Origin: an uncultured Prevotella sp.
GTDB taxonomy: Bacteria > Bacteroidota > Bacteroidia > Bacteroidales > Bacteroidaceae
Reading direction: 5' to 3'
NCBI GenBank assembly: GCA_900316015.1
Contig: ONBG01000009.1
Location: 1 to 64,000 of the forward strand
DNA length: 64,000 nucleotides
Part shown: piece by piece, positions 23,802 through 33,845 of the stretch
Numbering within the stretch: position 1 is the first letter of the stretch
Layout of the letters: every line of letters begins with the position of its first letter
Program-made: the position numbers and the translations under genes
Notes under the pieces: generated by a model
Seen by the model: the letters and a program-made list of their open reading frames with translations, nothing else
Told to the model about the DNA's origin: nothing
Database searches by the model: none

Positions 23802-26624
23802 ATGAGAAAAGAACAGAACAAGCTAAAAGTGTCTTTATTTCTGTTGCTGGTATGGGTAGGAATCAGTGTTCATGCCCAGCAGAACATAAAGATCAAGGGA
23901 ACAGTGTTCGAGGCGGGAAAGCAACCTCTTGTGGGGGCGACGATCTTCCTGCCCGAGTTTAGAATCGCGGCAGTTACCGACCTTGACGGTCATTATCGCT
24001 TGAATAACGTCCCTCAAGGGAAGGTCCGGTTCCAAGTGAAGTATTTGGGTAAGCAAGATGTGGATACCTTGATTGTCGTCAAGGGTGACATGAAACTTGA
24101 CTTTTCCTTGTCGGATGAGAATTTCCGTTTGAAGGACGTGGTTGTCACTGCGCAAAACAAGAATTCAGGTCAGTCAACAGCATCTTATATCAACAGGAAT
24201 GCCATCGACCATCTTCAGTCGACCAGCCTTGCTGATATCCTTGCCTTGACGCCAGGAGCGATCAGCAATAACCAGGACCTGAGTTCGGCAAAGGCGATTA
24301 CGATCCGTGGGATTGACGGTGGGACAGGCTCTGCCATGAATTCATTGGGTACGGCAGTTATCTCGGATGGCGCTCCATTGTCGAACAATGCCAACCTCAG
24401 TTCTTTGAACCCATCGTTGAACGGTAGTGCTTCATCCATGGTAGGAGGTGCTGCTGCCAATACGGGTGTGGACGCACGAGGCATCTCGACGGATAACATC
24501 GAATCGGTAGAGTTGATCCGAGGCATTCCTTCCGTTGAGTATGGTGACCTTACTTCCGGAGCTGTGATCCTCCATACAAAGGCTGGTCGTGAGCCACTTC
24601 GGGTCAATGTGAAGGCAAACCCTAATGTTTATCAGGGTAGCGTGGAAACAGGATTCGAATTAGGCAAGCGTGCTGGTGCCCTGAATATAAGTGGAGACTA
24701 TGCCTATAATAACAATGACGTGACGGCTACCTATCGTTCCTACCAGCGTGTCAACGCCAAGGCTCTTTATTCAAATTCCTTTTTCCAGAACCACCTGCGC
24801 AGCAATACCTCCCTCAGCTTCAACTATGGGAACGACAGGCAGAAGCAAAATCCTGATGCCATGCGTGATTTCTATCGTGGGGAGGAAGCGGGAATACGCT
24901 TCAATACCAATGGACTCTTGCAGTTTGACAAGGGATGGCTCCAGAACCTCCGTTATGTTGTCCAAGGATCATATACGTCCAAGCAAAGCATGACGGAAGA
25001 AGAGGAGAGCTCAGCCAACTCCGTGTACTCTGGTACCTATACGGATGGTACTGTCTTGAGCAATCAGGTAGGCAAGCATGTTTATGACGCAGATGGGAAT
25101 GAGATCACTCATTTCTCGGATGCTGATGTTGCCGCTGGATATTATGCACATTATCTTTCGAATGGATATGTGACCCATAACGAGATTGACAGTCGTGAGG
25201 TGAACTTCTATGCCAAGCTTACTGCCAACTTCTTCAAGAATTTCGGAAAAGTGAACAATGGTCTTCTGTTAGGTGCCGACTTCAAGGCTGACGGTAATGA
25301 AGGGGATGGCACGAAGTGGAGTGTAGAGAATCCGCCTTATCGTTCTGTCAGCAATATTGATGGGAGCTATCGTCCCCGGAGGTATAAGGACATTCCTTAT
25401 GTCAAGACATTGGGTCTTTTTGCAGAGGACAACTTCAAGTGGAATATCGGTCGTCGGTCTTTGGATATCCAGGTGGGAGCACGTTACGACCATACATCTG
25501 TCGTAGGCGGAACCCTGAGTCCACGTTTCAATGCATCCTTCGATGTCATTCCTGATGTCCTCTCGCTTAGAGGTGGATATGGGATCACGGCCAAGATGCC
25601 TACCTTATTCTATCTCTATCCCCAGAATGCCTACTTCGAATATGTTAACCTCAACGAGGTTGCCAATGAGAAGATACCAGAGGCCGACCGTACGCTGATC
25701 ACGACGACAAGGGTCGTGGATACACAGAATGGCGACTTGAAGATCGCCAAGAACTATAAGAGTGAGATCGGCTTTGACCTGACGTTGGGCAAGACCCAGC
25801 TCAGCGTGACCGGGTATAGCGAGCGACTTCGCAACGGTTATGGAATGGGCTACACGCTCAATTCCTTCTTCCCGTTCACCTACAACACATATGGACGTGA
25901 CGCAGATGGCAATATTGCCCTTACAGGCTCTTATCCCGTGCTCTCATCCTATTATATGCCGGTGAACAACCTGAGGCTGGACACGAAAGGCCTGGAGTTT
26001 GAGTTCAATACAGGACGTATCGAGTCCATTCGCACTTCCTTCCAGTTGAGTGGAGCATGGATGGAATCGAAGAACAAGACTGTATCTCCGCTGTTCTACG
26101 ATGAATCAGGGTCAACCCCTTCTGCGCGCCGTGATATTGCGATCTACTCTCCCGACCGTCAACAGTCGTATGAGAAGCAGTTTGTCACGACCTTACGCGC
26201 AACCCATAACATCCCGAGTATCGGATTCGTGGTTACACTGACGGCACAGGCTGTATGGAACCAGAGTGACTGGACAACCTTTAACAATGACTCGATTCCT
26301 ATCGGCTATCTGTCGTTGAAAGACGGAAGTGTCAATTATTTTGGAGATGGACAGTTCAAAACGGTACAGGATGTTAAGGACGCTGGATATAGTTACATGG
26401 TACGTAACGCCAGTCATACTGCTGCTATCAAAGAGACTGTGAGTCCTTATTTCCAGTTCAATATCAATATTACGAAGGAAATCGGCGATATCGCCCGCAT
26501 CTCATTCTTTGCCAATAACTTCTTCCGTAGTTATCCCAGGAAGGAAAGTAAACGCTATCCTGGTACTTATTACACCTATAACAATAAGTTCTATTTCGGT
26601 ATGGACTTGTCCCTGAAACTTTAA
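23802..26624 (+). CDS. TonB-dependent outer-membrane receptor, operon head
   Basis: 940 residues with a signal peptide ending in SVHAQ. A carboxypeptidase-regulatory-like domain (about 28-105; PLVGATIFLPEFRIAAVTD) is followed by the plug (DVVVTAQNK, AITIRGIDGG, VELIRGIPSVEYGDLTSGAV) and a beta-barrel ending FYFGMDLSLKL. It is shorter than SusC proteins and has no SusD partner, so it is a classical TonB receptor and not a SusC. It heads six genes with gaps of 17, 12, 6, -4 and 8 bp. The cargo is unknown; the downstream peptidase-like genes hint at peptides or a bound cofactor. Confidence 0.93.
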   Translation: MRKEQNKLKVSLFLLLVWVGISVHAQQNIKIKGTVFEAGKQPLVGATIFLPEFRIAAVTDLDGHYRLNNVPQGKVRFQVKYLGKQDVDTLIVVKGDMKLDFSLSDENFRLKDVVVTAQNKNSGQSTASYINRNAIDHLQSTSLADILALTPGAISNNQDLSSAKAITIRGIDGGTGSAMNSLGTAVISDGAPLSNNANLSSLNPSLNGSASSMVGGAAANTGVDARGISTDNIESVELIRGIPSVEYGDLTSGAVILHTKAGREPLRVNVKANPNVYQGSVETGFELGKRAGALNISGDYAYNNNDVTATYRSYQRVNAKALYSNSFFQNHLRSNTSLSFNYGNDRQKQNPDAMRDFYRGEEAGIRFNTNGLLQFDKGWLQNLRYVVQGSYTSKQSMTEEEESSANSVYSGTYTDGTVLSNQVGKHVYDADGNEITHFSDADVAAGYYAHYLSNGYVTHNEIDSREVNFYAKLTANFFKNFGKVNNGLLLGADFKADGNEGDGTKWSVENPPYRSVSNIDGSYRPRRYKDIPYVKTLGLFAEDNFKWNIGRRSLDIQVGARYDHTSVVGGTLSPRFNASFDVIPDVLSLRGGYGITAKMPTLFYLYPQNAYFEYVNLNEVANEKIPEADRTLITTTRVVDTQNGDLKIAKNYKSEIGFDLTLGKTQLSVTGYSERLRNGYGMGYTLNSFFPFTYNTYGRDADGNIALTGSYPVLSSYYMPVNNLRLDTKGLEFEFNTGRIESIRTSFQLSGAWMESKNKTVSPLFYDESGSTPSARRDIAIYSPDRQQSYEKQFVTTLRATHNIPSIGFVVTLTAQAVWNQSDWTTFNNDSIPIGYLSLKDGSVNYFGDGQFKTVQDVKDAGYSYMVRNASHTAAIKETVSPYFQFNINITKEIGDIARISFFANNFFRSYPRKESKRYPGTYYTYNNKFYFGMDLSLKL

Positions 26625-26641
26625 GAAAGAGGAAAGATTAT

Positions 26642-27895
26642 ATGAAAAAGATAGTATTATTTATGTCCGTGATGGTGTCGCTCCTCACTGCCTGCACCAG
26701 TTTCGACGAGGCTTCGAAAGCTGAGGATATCTCCGCACTCAACGTAGGCGTGAACCTCACGGTGGATGTGGAGAACTTGGCGTCAGTAAAAGACTTGAAA
26801 GTGAAATTCGACAATTATGCCGATGGCTATCATTATGAAAAGAAGGTCTCTGATACGAAAATAGAGATGAGCGATATCATTCCTGGTATCTATACTGTTT
26901 CTGTCTCCGGAACGGCCTATGACCAGAAAGGAGAAGAATATTATATCAATGGAAACTCCGTGAACAAAGCCCTTTATCGTGGGGTAGAGACCGTAGATAT
27001 TACCTTGAAAGGCTTGAAAGTGAGTCCGTTGATTTTCAAGGAGATCTATTTCGCAGGTAGCAAACCACCAGTGGGCTTTGCCTATTTCCGTGACCAGTTC
27101 TATGAGGTATACAATAACTCCTCTGAAGTACAGTATTTGGATGGCGTTTATTTCGCGCAGTTATATCCCACGAATGCTACCCGCAAGCTCCCCATCTGGG
27201 ACGGAGGGACTGACGAGAACGTGTGCTATGCAGAACGTATTTGGAAGTTCCCGGGTGATGGAACGCAATATCCCTTGCAACCGGGAGAGAGCGCAGTCAT
27301 CGCGCAGTTTGCTGCCAATCATAAACTGGAGAACTACAATCCCAATTCACCGGTTGACTGCAGTCATGCTGAGTTTGAGTTCTTTCCCAATAATAACCGT
27401 TTGCCAGACATGCCCGCCATTAATATGGAACATGCTTTCTACAATGGCAAGGCAGAAATGGGAAACCTGTATCAGTTCCTGACTCCGGTCTTTGGAGGCG
27501 CTTTTTGTATCTTCCGCGTGCCGAGTGGTTCTGATTGGGATCCTGTCAACAACAAATCCTACCAGGCTCATGAGGTGAACAAGAGTGCGATAAAAGCTAA
27601 GATCCCTATCAGTTATGTGCTCGATGCGGTGGAATGCATCAATAACGAGAGCTATGCAGATGCCAAGCGCATTCCTGCTGTACTGGATGCAGGTATCACA
27701 TGGGTAGGGAAAACCTACTGTGGTTTGGGCGTAGCCAGGAAAGTGATGGTGGAGAATGGAGATACCTTACGTCGGGACAATGGCGCCCTGATCTTCCAGG
27801 ATACCAATAACTCAACGGATGACTTTGAGCGTGGGGTCGTACCTGTGCTCCATCGATATAACACGGGTGTACCTTCTTGGAATGCAACCTATTAA
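26642..27895 (+). CDS. DUF4876-like lipoprotein
   Basis: 417 residues with a lipoprotein signal and lipobox LLTAC (Cys near 18). The first 110 or so residues are beta-rich and look like an immunoglobulin-type or transthyretin-like domain (VNLTVDVENLASVKDLKVKF, IPGIYTVSVSG). The larger C-terminal part (FKEIYFAGSKPP, YNNSSEVQYLDGVYFAQ, QPGESAVIAQFA) matches what I know as DUF4876, a Bacteroidota family found beside TonB receptors. Its place right after a receptor suggests a surface-exposed substrate-binding partner. The family name is from memory. Confidence 0.75.
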   Translation: MKKIVLFMSVMVSLLTACTSFDEASKAEDISALNVGVNLTVDVENLASVKDLKVKFDNYADGYHYEKKVSDTKIEMSDIIPGIYTVSVSGTAYDQKGEEYYINGNSVNKALYRGVETVDITLKGLKVSPLIFKEIYFAGSKPPVGFAYFRDQFYEVYNNSSEVQYLDGVYFAQLYPTNATRKLPIWDGGTDENVCYAERIWKFPGDGTQYPLQPGESAVIAQFAANHKLENYNPNSPVDCSHAEFEFFPNNNRLPDMPAINMEHAFYNGKAEMGNLYQFLTPVFGGAFCIFRVPSGSDWDPVNNKSYQAHEVNKSAIKAKIPISYVLDAVECINNESYADAKRIPAVLDAGITWVGKTYCGLGVARKVMVENGDTLRRDNGALIFQDTNNSTDDFERGVVPVLHRYNTGVPSWNATY

Positions 27896-27907
27896 TAACA
27901 GAAAAGT

Positions 27908-29491
27908 ATGAGAAAGTCTATGAATCGTTTTTTGAAAAATATAGATAGGACAGTCGTTGCTGTAGCGTTGGTGGCATTCATCACACCGGCTGTGGCACAG
28001 ACAGACAAAGGACTGTCACCAGCCGCACAGGAATTGCTCAAGGAACAACGCCTGTGGTTCCAGTCCTCCAATGCTGCGGGCACGGTCTTTGATGATACCC
28101 GCAACTATTCCAACCTGAAAGTGAACTATGATGTGCAGACAGGTGATTTCCATCGGGCTATGACGGGCAAGACCATCCGGGATGCCAATATCTATACAGA
28201 AGGGTTCCTTAATCTGAAGAATGCCTATGTATGGGGCGAGTTCAAGTTTACGCACGAGAATGTCAGGGATGCTCGCTTCAATGCTTCTATCACCGATCCT
28301 TATCGGGGACAACCTTACTTCGTGGTGGATTCCGGTCAGCCCAGCAAATGGCGTAACCAAAACTATCACCTGCGCTTTCGTGCCGCAACCCCGTTGGTAT
28401 GGGGGCACTTTACCTTTGGTATCGATGGGACTTACAAGGCACAGTTGGCTGCCAAGCAGCGTGATCCTCGCACAGACACACGTTTCTATACCCTCCAGCT
28501 CATGCCGGGTGCCACTTATGCGTTAGGACACCATGATAGGGTTGGGGCTAACTTGGTATATGCCTCTATCAAGGAGGAATCGTCGATGACCAACAACAAT
28601 GCTTATGTGTACCAGCAGTATTATGAACTTTATGGCTTGGGGACGGCAAGCTCGGGCATCGGCTCCGGTCGTACAACCAATTATTATGGTAACCGTTGGG
28701 GATTCAATGCGCAGTATGACCACAAGGAAGGTCGATGGGACCTGTTGGCAGAGTTCGGCTGGAATAAATATGTCGAGAACAACGAGATCAGCTTTACCAC
28801 GCCGAAGAAAGATGGGCTCTTGGAGGACAAGACCTGGATGGCTGACCTTCACGTCATCCGCCATGGAGATGCCTTCACTCATCAGGCAAAGGTTGGATTT
28901 CGCAGTCGGCATATAAATGGTATCCAATATCTCTCACAGCGTGACAATACCGTAGACAATGCAGGATGGGTCATCTTGCATGAGGATGTGCGGTCTAAGT
29001 ATAAGACCACGGATTACCATGCCAATTATTCCTTGATTCGTAACCGGGGCAATGAATATAACTGGCGCGTCGACCTGAGTGGCGCTTATCTAAAATATGA
29101 CGATACATTCCTCCTCCCTGCTTCTCATAAGAAGAGCGAGAACATTTATCTTTCGGCTGCCTTGAAGAAGAACTTTAAATTGGGCGAGGAGTTGAACAAC
29201 CGCCTTCTTTTAACTGTCCAAGGAGGATGGAAAGACGCCATAAGTGGGGAGTATGTCTATGGAGGGGCCAATGCCGACTATATCACGGTGAAAGAGATGG
29301 AGCCTTTGGATGAGGCGTATCTGACAGCTGATGCCTGGAATGTGGGGACATCGCTTACCTATTCTCAGCTTGCCAAACGTGATGCCAAGGTCAATGTCTA
29401 TGCCAAGGCTGCTTTTGATTACCAGCACACTTCTGATTACGATTTTAATCATCGAGCTCATCTTTCCATCACGTTAGGCGTCAATTTTTAA
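27908..29491 (+). CDS. DUF6850-like outer-membrane beta-barrel protein
   Basis: 527 residues with an uncleaved or late signal segment (VVAVALVAFITPAVAQ, about 17-32). The rest is dominated by alternating amphipathic strands rich in Tyr, Trp and Gly, and it ends in a typical barrel strand (HLSITLGVNF). It resembles the Bacteroidota family I know as DUF6850, usually linked to DUF4876 lipoproteins. A barrel of this size could form a channel or display platform for the operon's other products. Function unknown. Confidence 0.72.
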   Translation: MRKSMNRFLKNIDRTVVAVALVAFITPAVAQTDKGLSPAAQELLKEQRLWFQSSNAAGTVFDDTRNYSNLKVNYDVQTGDFHRAMTGKTIRDANIYTEGFLNLKNAYVWGEFKFTHENVRDARFNASITDPYRGQPYFVVDSGQPSKWRNQNYHLRFRAATPLVWGHFTFGIDGTYKAQLAAKQRDPRTDTRFYTLQLMPGATYALGHHDRVGANLVYASIKEESSMTNNNAYVYQQYYELYGLGTASSGIGSGRTTNYYGNRWGFNAQYDHKEGRWDLLAEFGWNKYVENNEISFTTPKKDGLLEDKTWMADLHVIRHGDAFTHQAKVGFRSRHINGIQYLSQRDNTVDNAGWVILHEDVRSKYKTTDYHANYSLIRNRGNEYNWRVDLSGAYLKYDDTFLLPASHKKSENIYLSAALKKNFKLGEELNNRLLLTVQGGWKDAISGEYVYGGANADYITVKEMEPLDEAYLTADAWNVGTSLTYSQLAKRDAKVNVYAKAAFDYQHTSDYDFNHRAHLSITLGVNF

Positions 29492-29497
29492 GTATCT

Positions 29498-31678
29498 ATG
29501 AATAGAAAAGCGTTATTCATGCTCGCCGTTTCATCTTTGGTCTGTGTCCATTCGTGGGCACAGACCTTTGTGAGACCATCTGTCGATTACGACTCATCAC
29601 GTTCCACCTTCGCCATCATCACGGATGAGGCTACTTGGAAACACTGTCGAGAGTCCCTGCTGTCCTATCAATCTGTATTGACAGAGGAGCAATTGCCTTC
29701 CTTTATCGTCTATCATCATTGGAAGGACCCAGAGCAAGTGAAGAAGGTCCTTCTTCGTCTCTATAAGAAGAATCATCTCGAAGGAGCCGTCTTCGTGGGA
29801 CATATTCCCATCCCGATGATCCGACAGGCCCAACACCTCACCTCAGCATTCAAGATGGATGAGCGAGCCTTTCCATGGCGCGACTCCTCCGTTCCTTCCG
29901 ACCGATTCTATGATGACTTCCACCTGCAGTTTGATTTCCTCAAGCGCGACTCCGTGGAGCGTCATTTCTTTTATTATAACTTGTCTGCGCGATCTCCACA
30001 GCGCATCCATTGTGATATCTATACAGGACGGATCATGCCTGTTGCATCAGGGAAAGATTATTTCAGTCAGATTAACGACTATTTGACAAAGGTAGTACTT
30101 GCTCACAAGAGTTCAAACAAACTAGATCAGTTCGTCTCTTACACGGGGGAGGGGTCTTATTCCAATTCCCTGACAGCATGGACGCAGGAAGCATTTACCA
30201 TCCGTGAGCAATTCCCTGAGGTCTTCGATCGAGGAGGAAGGGCTGGCTTTGTCCGTTTTAGTATGTTTGACTATCCCAAGCAAACCCTGTTGAATACGAT
30301 CCGCAGGGATGATCTCGATTTGATGATCTTTCACGAGCATGGGACGCCTGAGCGACAATATGTCTCCGGCAGTCCTGTCACTCGCGACTTGTCATCGCAT
30401 ATCAAGGCATTCCAATATGGATTGCGTTCTTATGCACGGCGTTACCCCAAGGACGTGAATGAAAGAGACAGTAATCGCTATTTTGTCGATACTACATGGG
30501 TAGCAGGGTATAACAGTCCTGAGACGGCAAAATCCGATTCCTTGCAAGATGCCAAGAGGGGGATCCTACTGTCAGATGTCACCCGCGCCCAACCGAATGT
30601 ACGCATGGTGATCTTTGATGCGTGTTATAATGGAGACTTCCGGGAGAAAGACTATATCGCGGGACGATATATCTTTGCGGATGGCAAAACGATTGTTGGC
30701 TTTGCTAATACGGTGAATGTGTTGCAGGACAAGCAGTCGAATGAGATGTTAGGGCTTTTAGGTATGGGAGCAAGAGTGGGGCAGTGGGCACAGCTGACCA
30801 ATATCTTAGAGAGTCATATCATTGGCGATCCTACCTTCCGCTTCCAGAGCGACTATGAAGATGTGGATGTCAATGCCTTGCTACAAAAGCCTTATGAGGA
30901 GGCAACTGTATTGCGTTGGGCTGACTCCCCCTATGCAGATGTTCAGAACCTTGCCCTTCACCTGCTATACCGTCATCGCTATGCTTATCTTGATACGTTG
31001 CTGAAGCAGAAATTCTCAGAGTCGCCTTTTGCCGTTGTCCGCTATACTTCCTTCTCCTTGCTACGAAGTCTCAACGGAAAGAGCTTCCGTGACATCTTGC
31101 CGATGGCTCTGCAGGATCCGAATGAGTTTATACGGCGCTCCGCGGTATTGGGAATGACAAAGGTGGGACTGGACAGTTACGTGCCGCTACTCGTACGAGA
31201 GAAGATCACGAACAGATTCTCCGAGCGGGAGGCTTTTGATATCTTAATCAATATTCCCGTGTTTAGCGAGAAAGCGTTCGAGGATGCCATTGCCCATGAA
31301 CTGCGTACGGCAGACATCAGTGACAAGGATGCCCAGGAAAAGGAGTTGCGGAAATACTACGGCAATAAGAAAGATGGGGATGCTGCTATCTTCAATCCTA
31401 AGTCGAAGCCGGGATTGCGACGTATCTATATCAGCAGCCTGAAGAATATCCCAAACTCCTCATCTGTCGATGGCTATCTACGTTTGGTCCTTGATAAGAG
31501 TGAGGAGGAGAAGACAAGGCTTGCCATGGTAGAGTCGCTGGCTTGGTTTGACACCTCCTACCGGCGGGATGATATTATGAAAGCCGTGTGGAAGTTGGCT
31601 TCGGACAAGAGCGCTTCCAAGTCATTGCGTCAAGCTGCAGAAAGGACTTATTTCAGAATCAAAAACCGACAGGAATGA
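29498..31678 (+). CDS. C25/gingipain-like cysteine peptidase with HEAT-like tail, paralogue 1
   Basis: 726 residues with a signal peptide ending in HSWAQ. Residues about 35-470 follow the order expected of clan CD (caspase/gingipain) peptidases. There is GAVFVGHIPIPMIR, then SVPSDRFYDD, then YTGRI, then HEHG with candidate catalytic His281. After that come FDACYNG with candidate nucleophile Cys376 and a closing ESHIIGDPTFRF motif. The C-terminal 250 residues contain HEAT-like helical repeats (VQNLALHLLYRH, RRSAVLGMTKVG). No T9SS tail is seen, so the protein may stay periplasmic. Its stop overlaps the next start by 4 bp. Confidence 0.75.
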   Translation: MNRKALFMLAVSSLVCVHSWAQTFVRPSVDYDSSRSTFAIITDEATWKHCRESLLSYQSVLTEEQLPSFIVYHHWKDPEQVKKVLLRLYKKNHLEGAVFVGHIPIPMIRQAQHLTSAFKMDERAFPWRDSSVPSDRFYDDFHLQFDFLKRDSVERHFFYYNLSARSPQRIHCDIYTGRIMPVASGKDYFSQINDYLTKVVLAHKSSNKLDQFVSYTGEGSYSNSLTAWTQEAFTIREQFPEVFDRGGRAGFVRFSMFDYPKQTLLNTIRRDDLDLMIFHEHGTPERQYVSGSPVTRDLSSHIKAFQYGLRSYARRYPKDVNERDSNRYFVDTTWVAGYNSPETAKSDSLQDAKRGILLSDVTRAQPNVRMVIFDACYNGDFREKDYIAGRYIFADGKTIVGFANTVNVLQDKQSNEMLGLLGMGARVGQWAQLTNILESHIIGDPTFRFQSDYEDVDVNALLQKPYEEATVLRWADSPYADVQNLALHLLYRHRYAYLDTLLKQKFSESPFAVVRYTSFSLLRSLNGKSFRDILPMALQDPNEFIRRSAVLGMTKVGLDSYVPLLVREKITNRFSEREAFDILINIPVFSEKAFEDAIAHELRTADISDKDAQEKELRKYYGNKKDGDAAIFNPKSKPGLRRIYISSLKNIPNSSSVDGYLRLVLDKSEEEKTRLAMVESLAWFDTSYRRDDIMKAVWKLASDKSASKSLRQAAERTYFRIKNRQE

Positions 31679-33837
31679 AAACAATATATGCACTCTTCGT
31701 GGCTCTGTCTTTCCCTCTCATGGGGAAGGCAAACAGTTTTGCCATTGTCATCGATGACCTTACGCTACAACATACACGCAAGGCCGTGACAGCTTATCAG
31801 CAGGCGGTAGAATATGATGGATTGAAGACTTACGTGATCCATGCCCATTGGAGTAATCCGCAACAGGTGCGCGACTCCCTTATATCCCTCTATCAACGTG
31901 ACCGTACTTTAGAGGGCATTGTACTGGTTGGGGATATCCCCGTGGCAATGATTCGCAATGCCCAGCACATGACATCGGCATTTAAGATGAATGAGAAGAC
32001 ATTCTCTATCCGTGAGTCTTCTGTGCCGTCTGATCGCTTCTATGATGACCTTCATCTAAAGTTCAAGTTGATACGTCAGGATCAGAAAGACAGTCAGTTG
32101 TTTTATTATCAATTGACGGAGGACAGTCCACAAACGCTTTCCCCAACTTTCTATTCTGCTCGTATCCGATACACCAAGGCGATGGGAGGAGACAAATACC
32201 AGGCAATCTCAGGCTTTCTCAACAAGGCTGCAAAAGCGAAGTACCAACCGGCTAATCCGTTAGACCAAGTCGTGAGCTATAACGGGGGAGGATACAATGC
32301 AGATTGCCTGATGGTGTATATGGATGAGGAGAAGGCTTACCGGGAGAATTTCCCTTTGGCTTTCACTACAGGGACGGGTTTCAAGCATTGGAACTTCCGC
32401 ATGCATAGTCCCATGAAGTATCACATTTTAGACGAGTTGAAACGCGAGGATCTCGATCTTTTTATGTTTCATGAGCATGGAACCCCCACCCAACAATTAG
32501 TGAACGAGAATCCTTCAGGACAGGATGACGAATCGCGTTATCGGATCATCAAAAGCTCCTTGTATAATGCGGTTCGCCAGCATGTGGAAAAGAAACACCT
32601 TCGTGAGGATTCCCTTCAATCGGTGATGCTGCGCAAATACCATCTTTTACCAGGATTCTTTAAGGACTATAAAGACTCCTCCTGGTGGAAGGAAGACTCG
32701 GTGTGGGATGCCGACCTCTCTATTTCTACGAAAGATCTCAAAGGACGGGTCACAAATGCTCAGATGGTGATGCTTGACGCTTGCTATAATGGCAGCTTCC
32801 AGGATGATGATCAGGTTGGGGGATATTATCTCTTTAATCCTGGCAAGACATTGGTCGTACAGGGCAATACCCGTAATGTATTGCAGGACAGATGGACCAT
32901 TGAGATGGTAGGCTTGCTCAGCCATGGGGTGAGGGTAGGGCAATACAACCAACTCATTGCTACCCTGGAAGGGCATCTTTTAGGTGATCCTACAGTCCAT
33001 TTCGCCCCCATCAAGAACCAACATCTCTCTATTGGGATCTTGGAGCATAAAGATGATGCCGATTATTGGAAACAGCTGCTAAGCCATTCGCAAGACGCTG
33101 ATGTTCGAGCACTCGCGCTCCGCAAATTAGCCGACCTCGACTCTACCCACGCTGCCTCATCCTTCTTCTTGAAAGCATTTCAGACAGAACACCAGAATGT
33201 CGTGCGCATGGAAGCCTTGAAGATGTTGAGCCGTTATGCCAATGACGACTTTACTGAGGCTGTGCGATTGGGTCTCCGGGATCCTTATGAGCGCATCGCC
33301 CGGAGCTGTGCCGACTTTGCCGGTGAGATTGGAGACAGTCGGTTGATTCCGTATGTCATTGACGTCCTCTTTGCTGATGAGGAACGGATACGAGTCCAGT
33401 ATGCCCTTAACTCCTCATTGCTGATGTTCCCTGAAGAAAAAATCCAAGAGGCTGTGAGCAATTACCTGAGCCAATCCAATCGGGTGGATAAAGAGCAGGA
33501 AATGGAGGATGCCCAAAGAAGCATACATCAACAGTTTGAGCATCGTAACAAAATGGATGATGCAATCTTTGGTTCGGGATCGGAAAAGGAGAAGATCCAG
33601 GCAATCCGGTTCTTGAGAAATTATCCTCGGACCCCTCATTTGAGTCGTTATCTGGAATTCCTTTCAGATCATCGTAACTCTCTTGAGACGCGAGTTACGA
33701 TGGCAGAGGCGTTAGGGTGGTTTGTCCATTCCTATCGGCGCAGTGAGATCATCAACACTTGCAAGCAACTATTGCAAGAGAAACAACCCGAGGAACTGCA
33801 TGATGAACTTTTACAAACAATAAACAGATTAATGTAA
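31675..33837 (+). CDS. C25/gingipain-like cysteine peptidase with HEAT-like tail, paralogue 2
   Basis: 720 residues from the ATG at 31675, which overlaps the upstream stop (ATGA). The signal peptide ends near GKANS. It keeps the same motif series as its neighbours: GIVLVGDIPVAMIR, SVPSDRFYDD, HEHG (candidate His268), LDACYNG (candidate Cys370) and EGHLLGDPTVHF. HEAT-like repeats follow (DVRALALRKLADLD, RMEALKMLSRYA, ARSCADFAGEIGDSRLIPYV). An extra segment of about 30 residues between His and Cys (LRKYHLLPGFFKDYKDSSWW) is not shared with the other two copies. Export to the periplasm is likely; activity is inferred only. Confidence 0.75.
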   Translation: MKTIYALFVALSFPLMGKANSFAIVIDDLTLQHTRKAVTAYQQAVEYDGLKTYVIHAHWSNPQQVRDSLISLYQRDRTLEGIVLVGDIPVAMIRNAQHMTSAFKMNEKTFSIRESSVPSDRFYDDLHLKFKLIRQDQKDSQLFYYQLTEDSPQTLSPTFYSARIRYTKAMGGDKYQAISGFLNKAAKAKYQPANPLDQVVSYNGGGYNADCLMVYMDEEKAYRENFPLAFTTGTGFKHWNFRMHSPMKYHILDELKREDLDLFMFHEHGTPTQQLVNENPSGQDDESRYRIIKSSLYNAVRQHVEKKHLREDSLQSVMLRKYHLLPGFFKDYKDSSWWKEDSVWDADLSISTKDLKGRVTNAQMVMLDACYNGSFQDDDQVGGYYLFNPGKTLVVQGNTRNVLQDRWTIEMVGLLSHGVRVGQYNQLIATLEGHLLGDPTVHFAPIKNQHLSIGILEHKDDADYWKQLLSHSQDADVRALALRKLADLDSTHAASSFFLKAFQTEHQNVVRMEALKMLSRYANDDFTEAVRLGLRDPYERIARSCADFAGEIGDSRLIPYVIDVLFADEERIRVQYALNSSLLMFPEEKIQEAVSNYLSQSNRVDKEQEMEDAQRSIHQQFEHRNKMDDAIFGSGSEKEKIQAIRFLRNYPRTPHLSRYLEFLSDHRNSLETRVTMAEALGWFVHSYRRSEIINTCKQLLQEKQPEELHDELLQTINRLM

Positions 33838-33845
33838 GGATACGT